The notes under the pieces were generated by a model. That model had not been told where the DNA came from, made no database searches, and saw only the letters and a program-made list of their open reading frames with translations. Shown here in pieces: positions 1 through 13,693 of a stretch of DNA of 64,000 nucleotides (the first letter of the stretch is position 1; every line of letters begins with the position of its first letter). The stretch comes from Archilochus colubris (lineage: Eukaryota > Chordata > Aves > Apodiformes > Trochilidae), in contig CM041091.1 of NCBI GenBank assembly GCA_023079485.1, positions 32,262,146-32,326,145 on the forward strand, written 5' to 3'. The position numbers were made by a program, and so were the translations under genes.

Positions 1-3000
1 TTCTATGACAAAAATTAGGTGCTAGCCTTGAAGCTGAGGAGATGCAAAGGAATTCTCTGGAATGATGAGATAGAAATGACCCAGGGTAGAAAAGCCAGAG
101 TGTTGAAGTCAGTTTCTAGTAGCCACAGAGGCTGTGGATGTCATTAAATACACACTAAGAGAATAAATATGGGTGTGCAAAACCAATGAGGAGCAAAAAA
201 TAACCAGGAGCAATAAAGTAGATAAGAGAAAAAGGCTGCAGTGGTTACTGAATGAAATTCAAGACTCCAAAGAATTTACAAGGAAAATAATGCTATGGAA
301 TAAAATATGATTCCAGCAGATGATGAGCAATAGGAAGTGTTTCCCATATGAGTAAAATGTCAGTGAAGGAGGCCAGGGGCTTTCTAAGGCAAAGCCAATA
401 ATTTCTAGACAATAGATCCAGCCTCTGCAAGTTAAAAAAAAAAAATCCCATTAATTCCCTGCTTCTATGTTCATAGAGGATATGGAACAGATGCCAAGAG
501 CAGATGTACAATTTCCAAAAGAAGAAAGAGAAGCATTGCAGAAAATCATTGCCATAACAGCTGATCAAGAAATAACACAATCTCAGCAGCAGGGAAGAAA
601 GCCAAAATGAAACAAAGCTCCAGCTCACTCTTCAGGAGAAAACCAAAGAGGAAATAGAAGCTTGGGTCACAAATGTTAAAACTGAGAGGTGGAGATAGAC
701 AAAATGGGTGTTAAATAGGGATATTGAGCTCAAGGACCCAGAGCTTCACCTTTCAGTTCAGACAGAATGCAACTGGATGGAGGTTGATTTGGTTTTTTCT
801 TATAAAATGATTGGAGTATGATGATAATGCAATCATCAGCTCCTAAAAAAAGGAGAATAATAAGAATTTCGGCTTGGTTTATTTCCTCTGAAATAAAACT
901 CCATTTTGTGGCTCTTTCTGGGTAGTTTCTTCCCCACACTGCAGTAGATGTGGATCAAGTGCATCAAAAAATAATTGTTTTGGGGTTGTTTTCCCCATTT
1001 TGGCACATTCCAGCCATTTAGCATTATGTTCTTAAGATGAAAAAGGACATTTTTGCCTCGTGTTTTCCTGCTTCATAGTATTTATACCAATAAATCTGTG
1101 CTGCTAACCGAGGGGAATTCTGATCTGTGCCCATCACAAAAGTAAAGCCTCAGAAACTAAAATTAAACTTGAGGTTTGGGCTTGTTCCCCACGGCAGGAT
1201 CCTGTTCCTGGCAATGAGAAGAAGGAAGCAGAATAAATCAGAACAAAGTTACCCAAGCAGCCAGAAAACCAGAGCTGCACAAAACCTTATAGATTAAGTG
1301 AGGGTAGTTTAAACATTTTGATTTGGAGCACCAGTGAGTTAAAAAAGAGCATTGATGCAAAGTTTCTGGGCAAAATCCCTTCCTGTCAAAAGCCACCCGA
1401 GCTAACAAGGCTCTGAGCTTCAGCAGGGTTTGGCTTGATGTGGATGGATTGGTTTGAGTTTCTTGGGAAAGCAGCCAAAATACTTTCAAGGAGTTCAAGT
1501 CAATTCCTAAGCTTCTCAAGAGAAAAATAAGGTGGAACTGTGATATTTACAGGAAAAAAATTAAACAACATTAATTGTAAAAGTCAGCGTGCAAGATGCC
1601 TCCTGAAATCATGCAAGATGTTATATTTATCTTCCAAAAAAAATGTCAAAGATTAAAGAAAAATGTCCTGGCTTTGCTGCCAGGTGGCATCTCTGCAGGC
1701 AATGGGTTATAGAGGTGTCAGAACAGGGTTTGGCTGGGGGAGGAGTTGACTAATTCTGACTGGTTTTACCCCAATGGTAATCTTGCAGTCAGAGGAACTC
1801 TGGGGCTGTGCTCTGCAGCTGAACTCCTTCCCTGTCTGCAATGAGAGGAATTACTGTTTTATTTATATGGATATAAAACGTGGGTTAATAATCCTGCCTT
1901 GATAAGATAGTTGGGAAGGATGAAGCCCCAGAAGGATTCAGGAGGTCTGGGCCACTCACAGTGAGTGCTGAATTTTTGGGTCATGTTCCCAAGACATGAG
2001 AATATCCAAGAAACAAAGAGTGGAGATTTTTTTTCCCAAATCTTGGCCAGCTTCAGGGCCTGAGAAGTAGATGAGTACCCACCCAGAGAAAGGATAACAT
2101 GATGGCCACGTCTGTAAACAAGTTTTGAAAGGGAGCTGTGAGGAATAAAAATAAGATTTAAGAGGGAGGGAAGAGCATCATCAAAGTAAGAACTATGTGG
2201 GAGGAAGTCGTGTTGGTCTTTTTGCTCAAAGTGCAATAACTCCCCATCATTTCCTGCACTTTATTAATAACTACTCTTCTGCTTCAAAATATTTTAATCC
2301 CTTTCATAGCTGGAATGACTCATCAGCTCCTTTTTCATTGTTAAAGATGATGTCTTCCAGTCTCTCGGCCACCAGAACAGTGTCCCCAGGGTGCTGAACC
2401 AACATTATTTTCTATTTTGTTCCTCCAGATCCACCAGCCTAATTATTCTCATTAATTTTAACAGACTGCTAAACATCTATGATTATGGGAAAAAAAAATA
2501 AAAAAAAAAAGGAGAGGAAAAAAACAAAAAACCAGGCAACAAACAAGGCCATACTCACAGCTGGGAAGATACATGAATGTATCAGGAGCAAGAGGATTCC
2601 TGCTGTATCCCATGGAGGTCTGGTGGTATTTCCTAGCCCAGAAGTCAGAGTTTTGCCTATTCTTGCTCTCAGCATCCACAAATAAAATAATCCTGGGGAG
2701 ATTTCATGCTTTTTCAACCATGCCAATGAGCAGGAGGTGCAGAGAGGTCCATGTCCAAGGTGGAGGTTCCCCTGCCTCCTGCCAGCCAGGTGCAGGGTTT
2801 AGCAGAGCCATGGCCCTTTTCTGCCTGCAAACCCAAACAAAAAAGCAAAGAACCTTTTCCTGCTTCAGGCCAGGAGGGTGATTTGGGAGCAGCCCAAGGC
2901 ACTGTGGTTGGAGCAGGGAGTGTTAGGAGCTTGCTTGGGGTGGCTGGAGGACAAGATGTTGGCTTAAAGAAGAGCCACGTTCACAGTGTATATTTTTGTC

Positions 3001-5402
3001 ACCCTTGGAAAGAAATAAACCAATTTTTGACCCTCTTTGAGTGGCAGGAAGCTAAGGGAGAGGCTTCACTGCTGCATCCTCCCCTGCCAGAGGAAAGAGA
3101 GTGCTCAGTCCTCCCCAGCCAAAAGCCCAGAGTCTGGAAGGGAAACAGGGAACAAATGGCTCTTCCCAAAGATGGAAAATGTTGCCTTCCCACAACCTTT
3201 AAATCCTTTCTTTCTATTCTCCTCGTTACCCAGTGTCCCACTGCAGAAAGTGATGTCAAGTTGCTTTCTCAGATGCTGTTACCACAGATGATGCTACAGG
3301 ACAGCCAGATTTTCTCCTGCTGTGAGGTCTTCCAGCCCAGCCTAATGGAAACCAGAAATGTCATTGAGTCAAAAAGGTGATGTGAGGACACTTCGAACTG
3401 CCCAGGTTCAGGCAGAGAGGCTGATTAAATGTAAAAGGGTCAGTTGATCATCTTACATCAATCATATTTTAACTTAAAAGTCACTTTTTTCCTATCCTAA
3501 TGATTCTTTTCCCTCTTGTTGTCTATGCCAGTGCTGCTGAAGGTTTAGAGGTTGATGGGTCACCATTTATTTTTTTTTTAATTTAAAGTCTCTGAGAAAG
3601 GAAAGTGTGGTGGAGGCTCCATTTTTTGAGGTCTGTGTTTCAATGCAGCAAGACAATAACTCCCTGAGACACAGATGATCCTTCAAGTCTGTTTTATGAG
3701 CTGAAGACAGAATTACTGACTTGGGTTCTTTAGACTGTGTTGTGCAGGAGATCAAAGAAGGTGTTCATAATTGTCTTCTAGGAACCTGACCAATACCAGT
3801 GTCACAAGTTCAGGGACAATATCCATTGTTTACCACCCAAGAAGGCATAAAGATGAGGGAAAAAAAAATTACATGCAAACAAATGGGAAATAATAAGGGG
3901 AAAAACTGCTTTCCAAATGCAATTTCTTTTCTGTGTAATGATGAAGAATGCTATGTGTGGTTTAATCTGTACAGATCTCCTGGTGAGCATCGAAATATAT
4001 TTCTGCTATTGATGTGTCCACCCTCTAGAAGCAAACTGCTATTGCACTGCATAGAAACTTTGCAATATAGAGGTGGGAATGGTGAAAACTGAGGTCCTGC
4101 TCCAGTAAAGATCCAATCCTGCTATGAGAAAATCGAGCCAAGCTCAATCAGAGCCCTGTGAGAAGATGCTGGAAGCAGCCAAGAGTTTGTTTTCCTGAAT
4201 ATAGTGATTTTATGATCTGTGATTTGATGTGGTTTGATGTGATTTGATGGCGCAGAGTTCCCAGGAAGCAGAAACTGAAGCTACCTGTCTTCCTCAAAAC
4301 AGGGCAGTGGGTAAGATCCTTCAGGGTATCAAACAAATATTTTTTTTTATTATTTCAAATTAGAACATTCCTTCTATTCAAATCTAAAGACAATGGACTT
4401 TATCTTTGATGGGCTCATGGGGCCCTCAAATGTCTGATCTGTAACCCCATGGAACAGAACCTCCTTGCTCTCTATTGTTTGCCACCAGCTGAAGATCATC
4501 CATAGAAGCTACAGAAATAGCTCATTCATAAAACTATAAAACCATATTGTACCAAGACAATAGCCCTGAAAGGCCAGCACCATCCTTGGTGAAGTTTGCA
4601 GAGTTAAACATGCAAAGAATTTCTCTCTCTCCTCAGGCCCCAGGGAAGAATCCCAACACCCATCATCTCTGTCTCATCTCCATTCCCATCACCATTTCAT
4701 AAAGACTGAAAATTCAAGGTGAAAAACAAAAATTTCTGCTACCTGGAGAGCTCATGGTACAGAATGCACTGTGATACTCTGTACAGTAAAATAATTCTCT
4801 CATCCTCTGGATTAGGACTTCTTTAATTTTTTTTATTTTCTTTAATTTTTAAATTTTTTTTTTAAGAATTCTTTAATGTTTCAGCTTTGGCCAAGTACTC
4901 ATGTCCCCATTTTCATATTTTTGCCTCATCAGGGTTGGCTGCTTTCCCTCTGCAGGGTACATGCACAGAAGGGAAGAAAATGACATTTTTTGCTGGGGTT
5001 TGCTGGGGTCAGTTCAGGAATATCTGAATTTAAACCAAGAGTTGGGTTTTTTCAGAGCATTACCTGTATAGGGACTGCCCTTCAAGTATACTTAGAGTTC
5101 CCCCTTCTGTATGTGCTACTTGTGCTCTGCTCTGCTTAAAAGTTGTTGATCACAAGATGTCTTTTCAGCCTCCATTTGGTTCCACCAGGAGGTTTCCTTT
5201 GGCCCTTCCTTGAAAAGAGTTGGATGGTGGAAATGTAATGAAGATGGGGATGTACTTCACTTCTCTCTTTGCCTCTTTCCTGACCACTCAGGGCAGCATT
5301 TATGACATCCTAATGAATCTGGGGCATGTCACCAAGTGTCCCTGGGCTGGATCAGCAGGACACTCCTGAAGGTCACCACCAGCTTCACCTTGACACCAAG
5401 GA
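1..5402. other. Intergenic sequence, no gene recognised
   Basis: No exon, RNA gene or CR1 copy could be supported here. Open frames are short, occur on both strands and resemble no family I know. There are A-rich runs near 2,488-2,530 and 4,820-4,865, and a weak roughly 10-bp repeat built on GATTTGATGT at 4,203-4,250. Confidence 0.6.
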
Positions 5403-5403
5403 G

Positions 5404-5640
5404 AATCACAGACTCAGCATGGTTGGGAAGGACCTTCAAGATGATGGAGTTCCACCATCAGTCCTGCAGCACTTCAAGCACCAGATCACCACATCTCTGC
5501 CCCTTTTTTGAATACCCCCAGGGATGGTGACTCCACCACCTCTTCCAATGCTTCCCTACTCTTTTGGTGAAGAAATTTTTAGTTCTATACCATCTGAACC
5601 TCCCCTGGTGCTACTTGAACCCATTACCCAGAAATGCTCC
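5404..5640 (-). mobile_element. CR1 LINE 3' end fragment (old)
   Basis: Read on the minus strand this is the 3' untranslated end and last codons of a CR1 non-LTR retrotransposon. Landmarks on the plus strand are the degraded AATCACAGA start, GGTTGGGAAGGACC, the block GGGATGGTGACTCCACCACC at 5,521-5,540, and GGTGAAGAAATTTTTAG. The copy is 5'-truncated and more diverged than the long copies elsewhere in the window, which points to an older insertion. Confidence 0.85.
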
Positions 5641-6172
5641 TTCTACCTGAGCAGGCACAGTGTCAAGGGAGCAGTGGGAGACAAGGGATTCTATAGTTAA
5701 AAAGCTGATTATTCTGTCTTAAATTAAACTTCAACTGAACCAAGGGTGAATGATCCAGAAAATAACAAAGTGCATCCTATTAAGAGAGAAAATGGAACAA
5801 ACTGTGCTCTGCCTTTTTGGCTTCATTTTTCATGTTAATGAAAACTGATAAGCACTGTGCCTGAGGTTGTTAAAGAGTGGATGAGCCTCTTGGTTTTGGT
5901 CAGATGCTGCTGTCATTTACACCAACATAAACAAGAAGAGTCTTCCTTGGTATGGATCCAAGGAGCCTGTCTTGCATCTCAAGGCTGAACCCTGACAAGC
6001 CCAGGCTTTTTTTCAGTCCTTCACATGACAACCAGAACATTTTGACCTCCCTGTTTAGCTTGAAATTAAATTTGCCTTTGGCTTCTCTGGCCTGGAGGGT
6101 CAATTTACAAAATATTTGGAGCTACTCACTTCCCACTACTATAAAGTCCTCAGAATGTCAGCTCAAAGTGGT

Positions 6173-6350
6173 ATCATAGATTTATTTAGGTTGGAAAAGA
6201 CCTTTAAGAGCATCAAGTCCAACCATGAACCAAGCAGTGCCAAGGCCACCACTGCCCCATGTCCCTCAGCATCTCCACAGCTTTGAGATCCCTCCAGGGA
6301 TGGGGATTCCATCACTTCCCATAGATCCCAGGTCCAAACCTCTGCCCATC
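6173..6350 (-). mobile_element. CR1 LINE 3' end fragment (old)
   Basis: The plus strand shows ATCATAGATT, GGTTGGAAAAGACC, then CAAGTCCAACC and CCCTCCAGGGATGGGGATTCC. That is the reverse complement of a CR1 3' tail. It is 5'-truncated, with no reverse transcriptase portion left. Confidence 0.85.
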
Positions 6351-9300
6351 ACTGTTGGGCCATGCAGTACATCTGCTCTGCTCCTACTTTACTCACATGG
6401 GGGTCTTTTGGTGGCAGCTTCTCATACTCAAAGTATTCTGAGGCTGGAGGACAACAGAAGGGAAGTTTTCCAGATGTCTCTGGGGAAGACCTGGAGTAAA
6501 TGTGCTGCTGTAATAGGGACATAATGAAAACTGGGAGATCAGCACAGGGTGCTGGTGAAATTATCCAATTATTTCAATATCCTGCTGTAGATTTCTCCTG
6601 TGTCCTGTAACTCCATCTTCTAGGTGGAACAGTTGAACAGAAATAAAGGTCCTGCAGCAGCAATGCCTGTGGTTTGATAAACAGCAGCCTCTTCTGCAGC
6701 AATATCCCATAACTGCACAGGTGGGGAAAATATATTCATTTCCAAGTCTAAACTGAAACTGGGTAGAAAGTTCTTGCCTGGTTTTAATCCTAAAATTATT
6801 TCATGGAGATTTTGTCCTGGCTGCCCTTGGGGTTTGGTGTTTCAGTAAGGAGAGGCTTGACCTGATGCTGATGTGCTCTGGGCTGTCCCCTCACCAAGCC
6901 CACATCTGGGTAGCATCCTCAACAAGGCAAGAACTAGGATCTGAGTCCTGATTTGAGTGACTTCTTGCTCCAGAGAGGAATTACCCTGGGCCAGCTGCCT
7001 TCCCTTGGCGTATTTCATGAAGCTGCTCCACACTCTGGGGAACAAAGCCAAGATTTTTCCCTCCTCACCTGCCCACTGGGGGTGAGAAGTAGCAGTGCCA
7101 GGTCTGGGGTTTAGCAAAGGGCTGGGCAACCCTTAGGAAGGTGCCAGTTGTGTTTTTAAATACATTAAGACTTTTGAGATGATGGTATTGGGGTCAGGCC
7201 AATTATTAGCTCCTAATCTTTACGGAGGTTTGTGGGCTGGGATGTCAACATTGGCATCCACAGCTGCCAACATTGCTCAGAGGTCAAGCTCCAAAAACTA
7301 TGATGGGATCCAAGAGGAGAAGGAAAAAAACCCTAAAGAGTGGAAAAAGGAAGGGGAGGGAAAGTCTGCAGCTTAAATACTTGGGGCAGATGCTAAATTA
7401 TGGTGAGAGGTGCTAGACTCTCCATCATTGAGATCAAAGCCAGGGGTTGACCAAGAACCAGGCTTCATGCCCAGCTCCACCCTCAGCTTCTGCAAGGCCA
7501 AAGCAATTCTCCAAACACTCGACAAAGCAGAACTATCCCAGAGTAGGGTTTTTCCAGTATCCTGGGGAAAAAAAAATGTGTCAACGCCCCTGGACAGCTT
7601 CAGCCATCGAACCACTCAAAGGTCTCTCATCTATTGGTCAGATTTTCCTATGATTCCTTGTCTGGATTTCTTTTTTTTTAGATTTTTATCATGCCTTTCA
7701 AATGACAAGTCCTGTAATGTGTTTGCTTAATTTCTGGGGTTTTAAAAGAGTTCTCAGCTGGGGTAGCAAGGAGATGAAGGAGGATGGGAGAGGTGGTGTG
7801 GGGGTCAGCTGATGGCTGGGTACCAGCTCACCTTTGGCTCTGCCATTTCTGGCACAGCTGAGAAGTTTTTGGAGGCTGAGGGATACCAAACCCCCCTTTC
7901 CTTCTCCCTCCACCCCAGCAGATGTTATCCCAGCTCCAGTTACCAGCTGGGAGCAGGAATACCTTGGTCCTACAGGGTTAGGAAAGCCTCTTAGGATCAC
8001 ACCTGGCAATCCCTCTCCCAAAAAAGCCTGTGGAAGTTTGGAACAATTTGTGAGCAAGTGGTATTTTTATCTGCCTGGAAATGTTCAGCCCTTGAAATGC
8101 AGCCTGTATGTCTGCAGCAGCTCAGAGGGAACAATAAATATCATATTAAATCACTGGGGACAAGGATGGTAAATCTGGATTGGTAAATCTGGATTTCTAT
8201 TGACGGTGTCACCTTTGTGTCCCTGCTCTGAGTCTCCTTCCCTCTGACAGCATCAGTATTCCAGCATCCACATCATTTGATGCAACCATCTCTGGTCCTG
8301 TAGAATAGGTGGCTCCATCCTAAATCCCTCCAAGAAGCTATCCAAAGGGGATTTATTTTCCCCTGGATACAGATGGAAGTACAGCTCTGCACAAAGAGGC
8401 ACCCCCAGGAGAATATACAGCCTGAAAAATCCCTCCCCACAGGGAGGAACAGCAGGAATCATGGTGAGAAACTGATCCCAGCTCCTGGGGGTTTCATTAG
8501 GGGAAATAATATTTCTCCACATTCATTTATCTAGAGCCCAGTCCCGGGTTCATGTGGAATAAACCAAGGCTGACTCATTCTGGGGGATTTGTTTGTCTCC
8601 CAGAACCACTGTTAAAGTTCTGGAAAGTTCACAGGATTCAGCTCTTACTGATGTTTCTTTTTTATATGTCCAAATTTACACCAGCAAACAGCAAGCTCTT
8701 GAAGATAGAGCAGAGGTCTGTCCCTGGAATTCAGGATGATATCATCTGAATTTCTGTGTTTCTGCTCCATTTAATAACAATCTATTTTTCTAAGCTAATA
8801 GCAATGTGATTATTCTAACCCACTAGGAAATCTCATAAAAGCTGAGATGTCCTGATCAAGGATTTGATGCAAAACTGAAGGAAACCAGTGATAATCTCTC
8901 CTCTGACCTCAAGAAGTTTGGGTAGAGACCCTGAAAAAAAAATTAATGGGAGTCAGGAGAAACAGCGGGCTGGAAGGGAAGAATCACACCTAAGTTTATG
9001 GGCCTAAAATTGCTGCAGGAATAGTATTTTTCTGATGTTTTGGTATGGTTACATCTTATAATACATTCTCTGCATGGTTAGAGAAGATACTTTTCTTAAA
9101 TAAGAAAAAAAAAAAAAAAAAGCAGGTCAGGCTTCTCTCTTTGAATGCTGATGGCATTATTCATTTTTATGCCCTTCTCAAGAGCTTGTCCAGAAAAACA
9201 TGAGATTTTTACAGAAGCAATAAGGGAATTTATACATTCAGAAGAGAGCTGTACCATTATGCCTTCAACCTGCTATGCTGAGGCAATAAAATTTATGACT

Positions 9301-9951
9301 CTCTTCTTCAGTGCTTTAATGAGGCATTGCCAGGCTCGCTGTGTATTTGCAAATGTCTTAACAGATAATGATTTTTAAAAGTACTGGAGTACAGCTGCCA
9401 GCACAAATGGCCATAACACCAATTATCTTTGCAGGATTTAGTCATTAGGTTGAATCAAAAAGGCAAAACTGAATCATCAGCCCCTTTTTCTCCTCCAGTT
9501 TGTGAGGGAGGTGGAAGGAACACGTCTCTTCTGGACACACCTCCTGCTAGCAGAGTCCCAGCAATTAAACTCAGCCTCCTGATGGGACTTATTATTTTTA
9601 ATCCAGCTTGTTAAAGGGCAAAAGTATTTTCACTAATCCCTTCTTGGCATCCCTGCTTTCCCAAGAGCAGAACTTCTTCTGAAAGGACCAAGGCTGCTCG
9701 GCTGCTGCCTGGGAGAGGTCTCCCCGATGGATATCTGGCTGCTTGGCACCTCACCTGGGCAAGTGACTCCTAAATCCACAGTCCTGAGTCATGTGGGACC
9801 AGGCAGAGATGGGGAAAGTGACCAGATTGACAAATTGACTGGAAACTGACATTTCCAGTCATGGAAATGCTTCCTTGCACTCCATTTTCCTGCCTACCCT
9901 CCCAGAAGATGCTCCACAGCCAGACATCCCTGGGGACAGATCTCCTGGGGT
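6351..9951. other. Intergenic sequence, no gene recognised
   Basis: I see no exon or full repeat element. An 18-base A-run lies near 9,103-9,121. The stretch 9,145-9,378 stands out as AT-rich, repeat-free and continuously open on the plus strand, but its translation matches nothing I know. Confidence 0.55.
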
Positions 9952-9953
9952 AG

Positions 9954-10125
9954 AGTCACACAATCCCAGACTGGTTTGGGTAGGAAAAGACCTTTAAGAT
10001 CATTTTGTTTCAACCCCATGCCATGGTCAGGGACACCTCCCACCAGCCCAGGTTGCTCCAAGCTCCATTCAACCTGGGCTGGAATGCTGCCAAGGATGAA
10101 GCCTCCAGAACATCTCTGAGCTACC
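9954..10125 (-). mobile_element. CR1 LINE 3' end fragment (old)
   Basis: The plus strand shows TCACACAATCCCAGACTGG, GGAAAAGACCTTTAAGATCAT, then CATGGTCAGGGACACCTCCCA and CCAACCTGGGCTGG at about 10,070-10,082. This is the typical 3' tail of an older CR1 subfamily, also seen at 14,461, 20,129 and 40,040. It is 5'-truncated. Confidence 0.85.
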
Positions 10126-12652
10126 TGTGTTGCTTGACTTTTGCTCACCAAGCTCTTCCATGTTGTTCCTGAAACGGCAAAACTCTGAAACCTTCCATCC
10201 TTTCTATTTCACTGCCAAGAGCCATGCTGAACCCAGCCCCAGCCAAGCTGGGCCAGCTCAGTGGTTGGGGTTGGAAGTGTTCCAGGAAGGTGCAATGACT
10301 GCTACTGACTTCATTTCCCCTAAATTTGGGATCAATTAATAGGAAGTAGCACCCCATCTGTTTCCCCTGAGAAGGATGCTTGTGGCCCATTGACCTCCCC
10401 AGCTTCCCCCATCTGCTGCCTAAACAAAGAACATTTTGGGGGTTGTTTTTCCCAGTTTTCTAAAGTGTCCAAGGGAGTTTTGGCTCTTGGGAAGAGGCAG
10501 GAGGAGGAAGGTACCACACAAGCACACAAAGGCTTCCCCATAGTGAAGGAGAAAAAGTAATTCCAGAGGCTGAAACGAAGGTAAAGACTGGAGCAGTGCT
10601 GTTTGGACTGCACATGCTGAAGTCTACAGGAAAAATGAAGATTTTAGTTGGAAAATCTTAATGTCTGAAGATGACAAAAGACTGTTCAGCTGGTTTGCTT
10701 GAAGTCTTTTCTGTTGCAAACAGCACTGAGTGGTCTCCTTCAAAAGTCTGCTGTGAAGTGTAGAATTGAGGCACTAAGGATGTTTCTATGTGGTTTATCA
10801 AGGGAAATTAATTTTTACCATTATACTCAGCTATTAATTCTGTATTCAAACCCAGCTGGCTACTCAGACTTAGGTGATGGGTTTAGTTTATCAGCACTAA
10901 GTTATTTATACACCATTCTTTGTGCATCACTGACCACCTCATAATGCTGTGTCCATGTCCCTTGGCACCTCCGACCGCAATGACCTCTTGGAGCAGCTTT
11001 TGGCAGAGGATGGAATTTTCAAACATAGGATCCTAGGCATAGGATAAGAAGCTTCTGGGAGGTCTCTGCTTCAGCAGCCATGCATTTGGGCTGCTCTGCT
11101 AACCCTGGACTCAGCTGCCCTGCCAGGCAGGTCAGATGCTTACTCATAGGTCATGCTGGAGTCATTCATCAGGAATTTCCATCATGCTGGACTCTCCTGA
11201 CCTCTCTATTTCTCTGGCTGAGTCCTCCTGGCTGATGCTGAGCTGAGGCCAGGATCTGCTCTGGCTCAGCCCTCTCCAAAGACGTCCCCTGGGTGACCAC
11301 TCAAGGGGTTTTGCTGACCAGGTCTCAAGGAGAAACCTTTGGCATCTTTTGCAGGCTGCTCCCAGACCTCACCAGCCAGGCAGAAAACTCTTTATTAATG
11401 GAGCTTCCAGTTCAGGTATGAAAGGAAAGGGTCTGATGAGTTCACTTTAACATCCTCACTTCAGGTACATGCTTTGGGGAGATCCAGGGACCAATGTTTC
11501 CTTTCTACTAAGCCAGATAAATGAAATGGAGACATTTTCCTCAAAATCTTTTCTGCACATGGCCGTGGGTTTTCCCTCTGAAACCTGTGAGAATTTTATT
11601 GCAGCTTTATTCACTTGGATGTATTTGATATAAAGACTTTGTCAGGTGCACCTCCCTGTTGGGTGTACCCGTGTAACATCCTTGAGCTGCTTGCTTCCTT
11701 TTCTGCCAAGGGTTAGCAGCTCCATGTGAGTCTCTAAAGACCAGAATTTCACTGATTTACTTCATCTAGAAGGGAAAAAATCAATACTGTGGGTTACACC
11801 CAGCAGTTTCTCTCCAGCCTCACACCTTCTCATTTCTCTTTAATCTTAATGCTTCATAAACACACTCACTTGGTGCCACCATAGGATGGCTTGAAAAAGG
11901 TGCCATGAAAAAAAAAACAACATTGGAAGGCAGAGAAATTCCCAACCAGCCATAAAACAGCAGACAAAATGGGGAAAAAAGAGCTTGGCTGCTCCCTGCC
12001 CAAGCTATTTTGTCCTCATTATGGGGGATAAATGAAATGTGCACTTTTGGAGCAGCAGCCTGAAGAGAGGTAGAATGTGAGCATGACTTTGTGGATTGCA
12101 ACATCCACTGAGGTTGGAGTGAAGACTCAGCTCCTTTATGCACTCCTGTTGCTAAAAGCAAGTGTTGCTTTCATTTGCAAACCCACAAGTCCCCTGTGAA
12201 GTATTATTTCCCTGTTTTTCAGTGTCTATATAAAAGTTCTCAGAAATATTGCTCCAAGGATTCTGTAATTCACTGTAACTCCCAGCCCTAATAACTACAA
12301 GGTGATTTTTCATAGATTCCTCAAACTGGTGAGCTAATATTTCTTGGATCACTCCGAAAAGAAATACTGCTTTATCCTTTACTTATCCTTTCTTCATCAA
12401 CAAACCCAATTACAAAAACATATTCCCCCAGCCTGGGATTTTAGGATTCCCTGCCAGAGTCATTTTCCCAGCCTTCAGCTGAATCCTGTGACACCAGGGA
12501 AATATCAGCAGATTCATCTCCCAGCCCTGATGGGCCATCATTCCTCTTTCTACCTATCAAATACATGTCACAGCTGGAATGGATGAAAAGCAAAGATATC
12601 CTTACAAGCCCCAAACTTTTCACAGTGAGGAGAAAAAATAGTGACACAGTCA
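10126..12652. other. Intergenic sequence, no gene recognised
   Basis: No gene or clear transposon was recognised. The stretch 10,699-10,944 is AT-rich, unique-looking and open on the plus strand for 81 codons, but the translation has no recognisable domain. Confidence 0.5.
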
Positions 12653-13693
12653 CTGGGTTAGGAACTGGCTGGAACGGGCCCAGAGAGTGGTGCTGAACGG
12701 GGCTGCATCAAAATGGCAGCCGGTCACTAGTGGTGTCCCCCAGGGATCAGTGTTGGGCCCAGTGCTGTTCAATATCTTCATTGATGATTTAGATGAGGGG
12801 ATTGAGTCCATCATCAGCAAATTCACAGATGACACTAAGCTGGGGGGAGTGTGGATCAGCTGGAAGGCAGGAGGGCTCTGCAGAGGGACCTGGACAGACT
12901 GGAGAGTTGGGATGATCCCAATGGGATGAGGTTCAACACGGCCAAGTGCCGGGTCCTGCACTTTGGCCACAACAGCCCCATGGGGAGCTCCAGGCTGGGC
13001 ACAGAGTGGCAGAAAGGGACCTGGGAGTCTGGATTGACAGGAAGCTGACCAGGAGCCAGCAGTGTGCCCAGGTGGCCAAGAAGGCCAATGGCATCCTGGC
13101 CTGGATCAGGAACAGCGTGGCCAGCAGGTCCAGGGAAGGGATTCTGCCCCTGTGCTCAGCTCTGGTGAGGCCACAGCTTGAGTCCTGTGTCCAGTTCTGG
13201 GGCCCTCAGCTCAGGAAGGAGATTGAGGTCCTGGAGCAGGTCCAAGGGAGGGCAACTGGGCTGGTGAAGGGACTCCAGCAGAATTCCTGTGAGGAAGGGC
13301 TGAGGGAGCTGGGGGTGTTGAGGTTGGAGAAGAGGAGGCTCAGGGGAGACCTCATCACTCTCTCCAACTCCCTGAAAGGAGGTTGGAGCCAGGGGGGGGT
13401 TGGGCTCTTTTCCCAGGCAACTCTCAGCAAGACAAGAGGCAGGGTCTCAAGTTGTGCCAGGGGAGGTTTAGGTTGGAGATGAGAAAGAATTTCTTTCTGG
13501 AGAGGATGATCAGGCATTGGAATGGGCTGCCCAGGGAAGTAGTGGATTCTCCGTGTCTGGAGATATTTCAAAAGAGCCTGGATGTGGCACTGAGTGCCAT
13601 GGGCTGGGAACTGCAGCGGGAGTGGATCAAGGGTTGGACTTGATGATCTCTGAGGTCCCTTCCAACTCAGACCATTCTATGATTCCATGATTC
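12653..13693 (+). mobile_element. CR1 LINE, 5'-truncated, RT C-terminal half plus 3' tail
   Basis: This plus-strand CR1 copy begins inside ORF2. Frames encode the CR1 reverse transcriptase block [20 protein letters not shown] (about 12,735-12,794). Next comes FTDD in place of the catalytic FADD box (12,821-12,832), then the thumb/C-terminal segment with AKKANGIL and [10 protein letters not shown]. It ends in the 3' UTR with GGTTGGACTTGATGATC and ATTCTATG repeats near 13,675-13,693. The reading frame breaks by indels near 12,850 and again later, so it is dead. It closely resembles the minus-strand copy at 22,101-22,690. Confidence 0.95.

Noticed and set aside
2751..3380. 209-codon plus-strand open frame
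   Set aside because: No domain, low-complexity composition, no splice or promoter context, and overlapping frames on the other strand. Best explained by chance.
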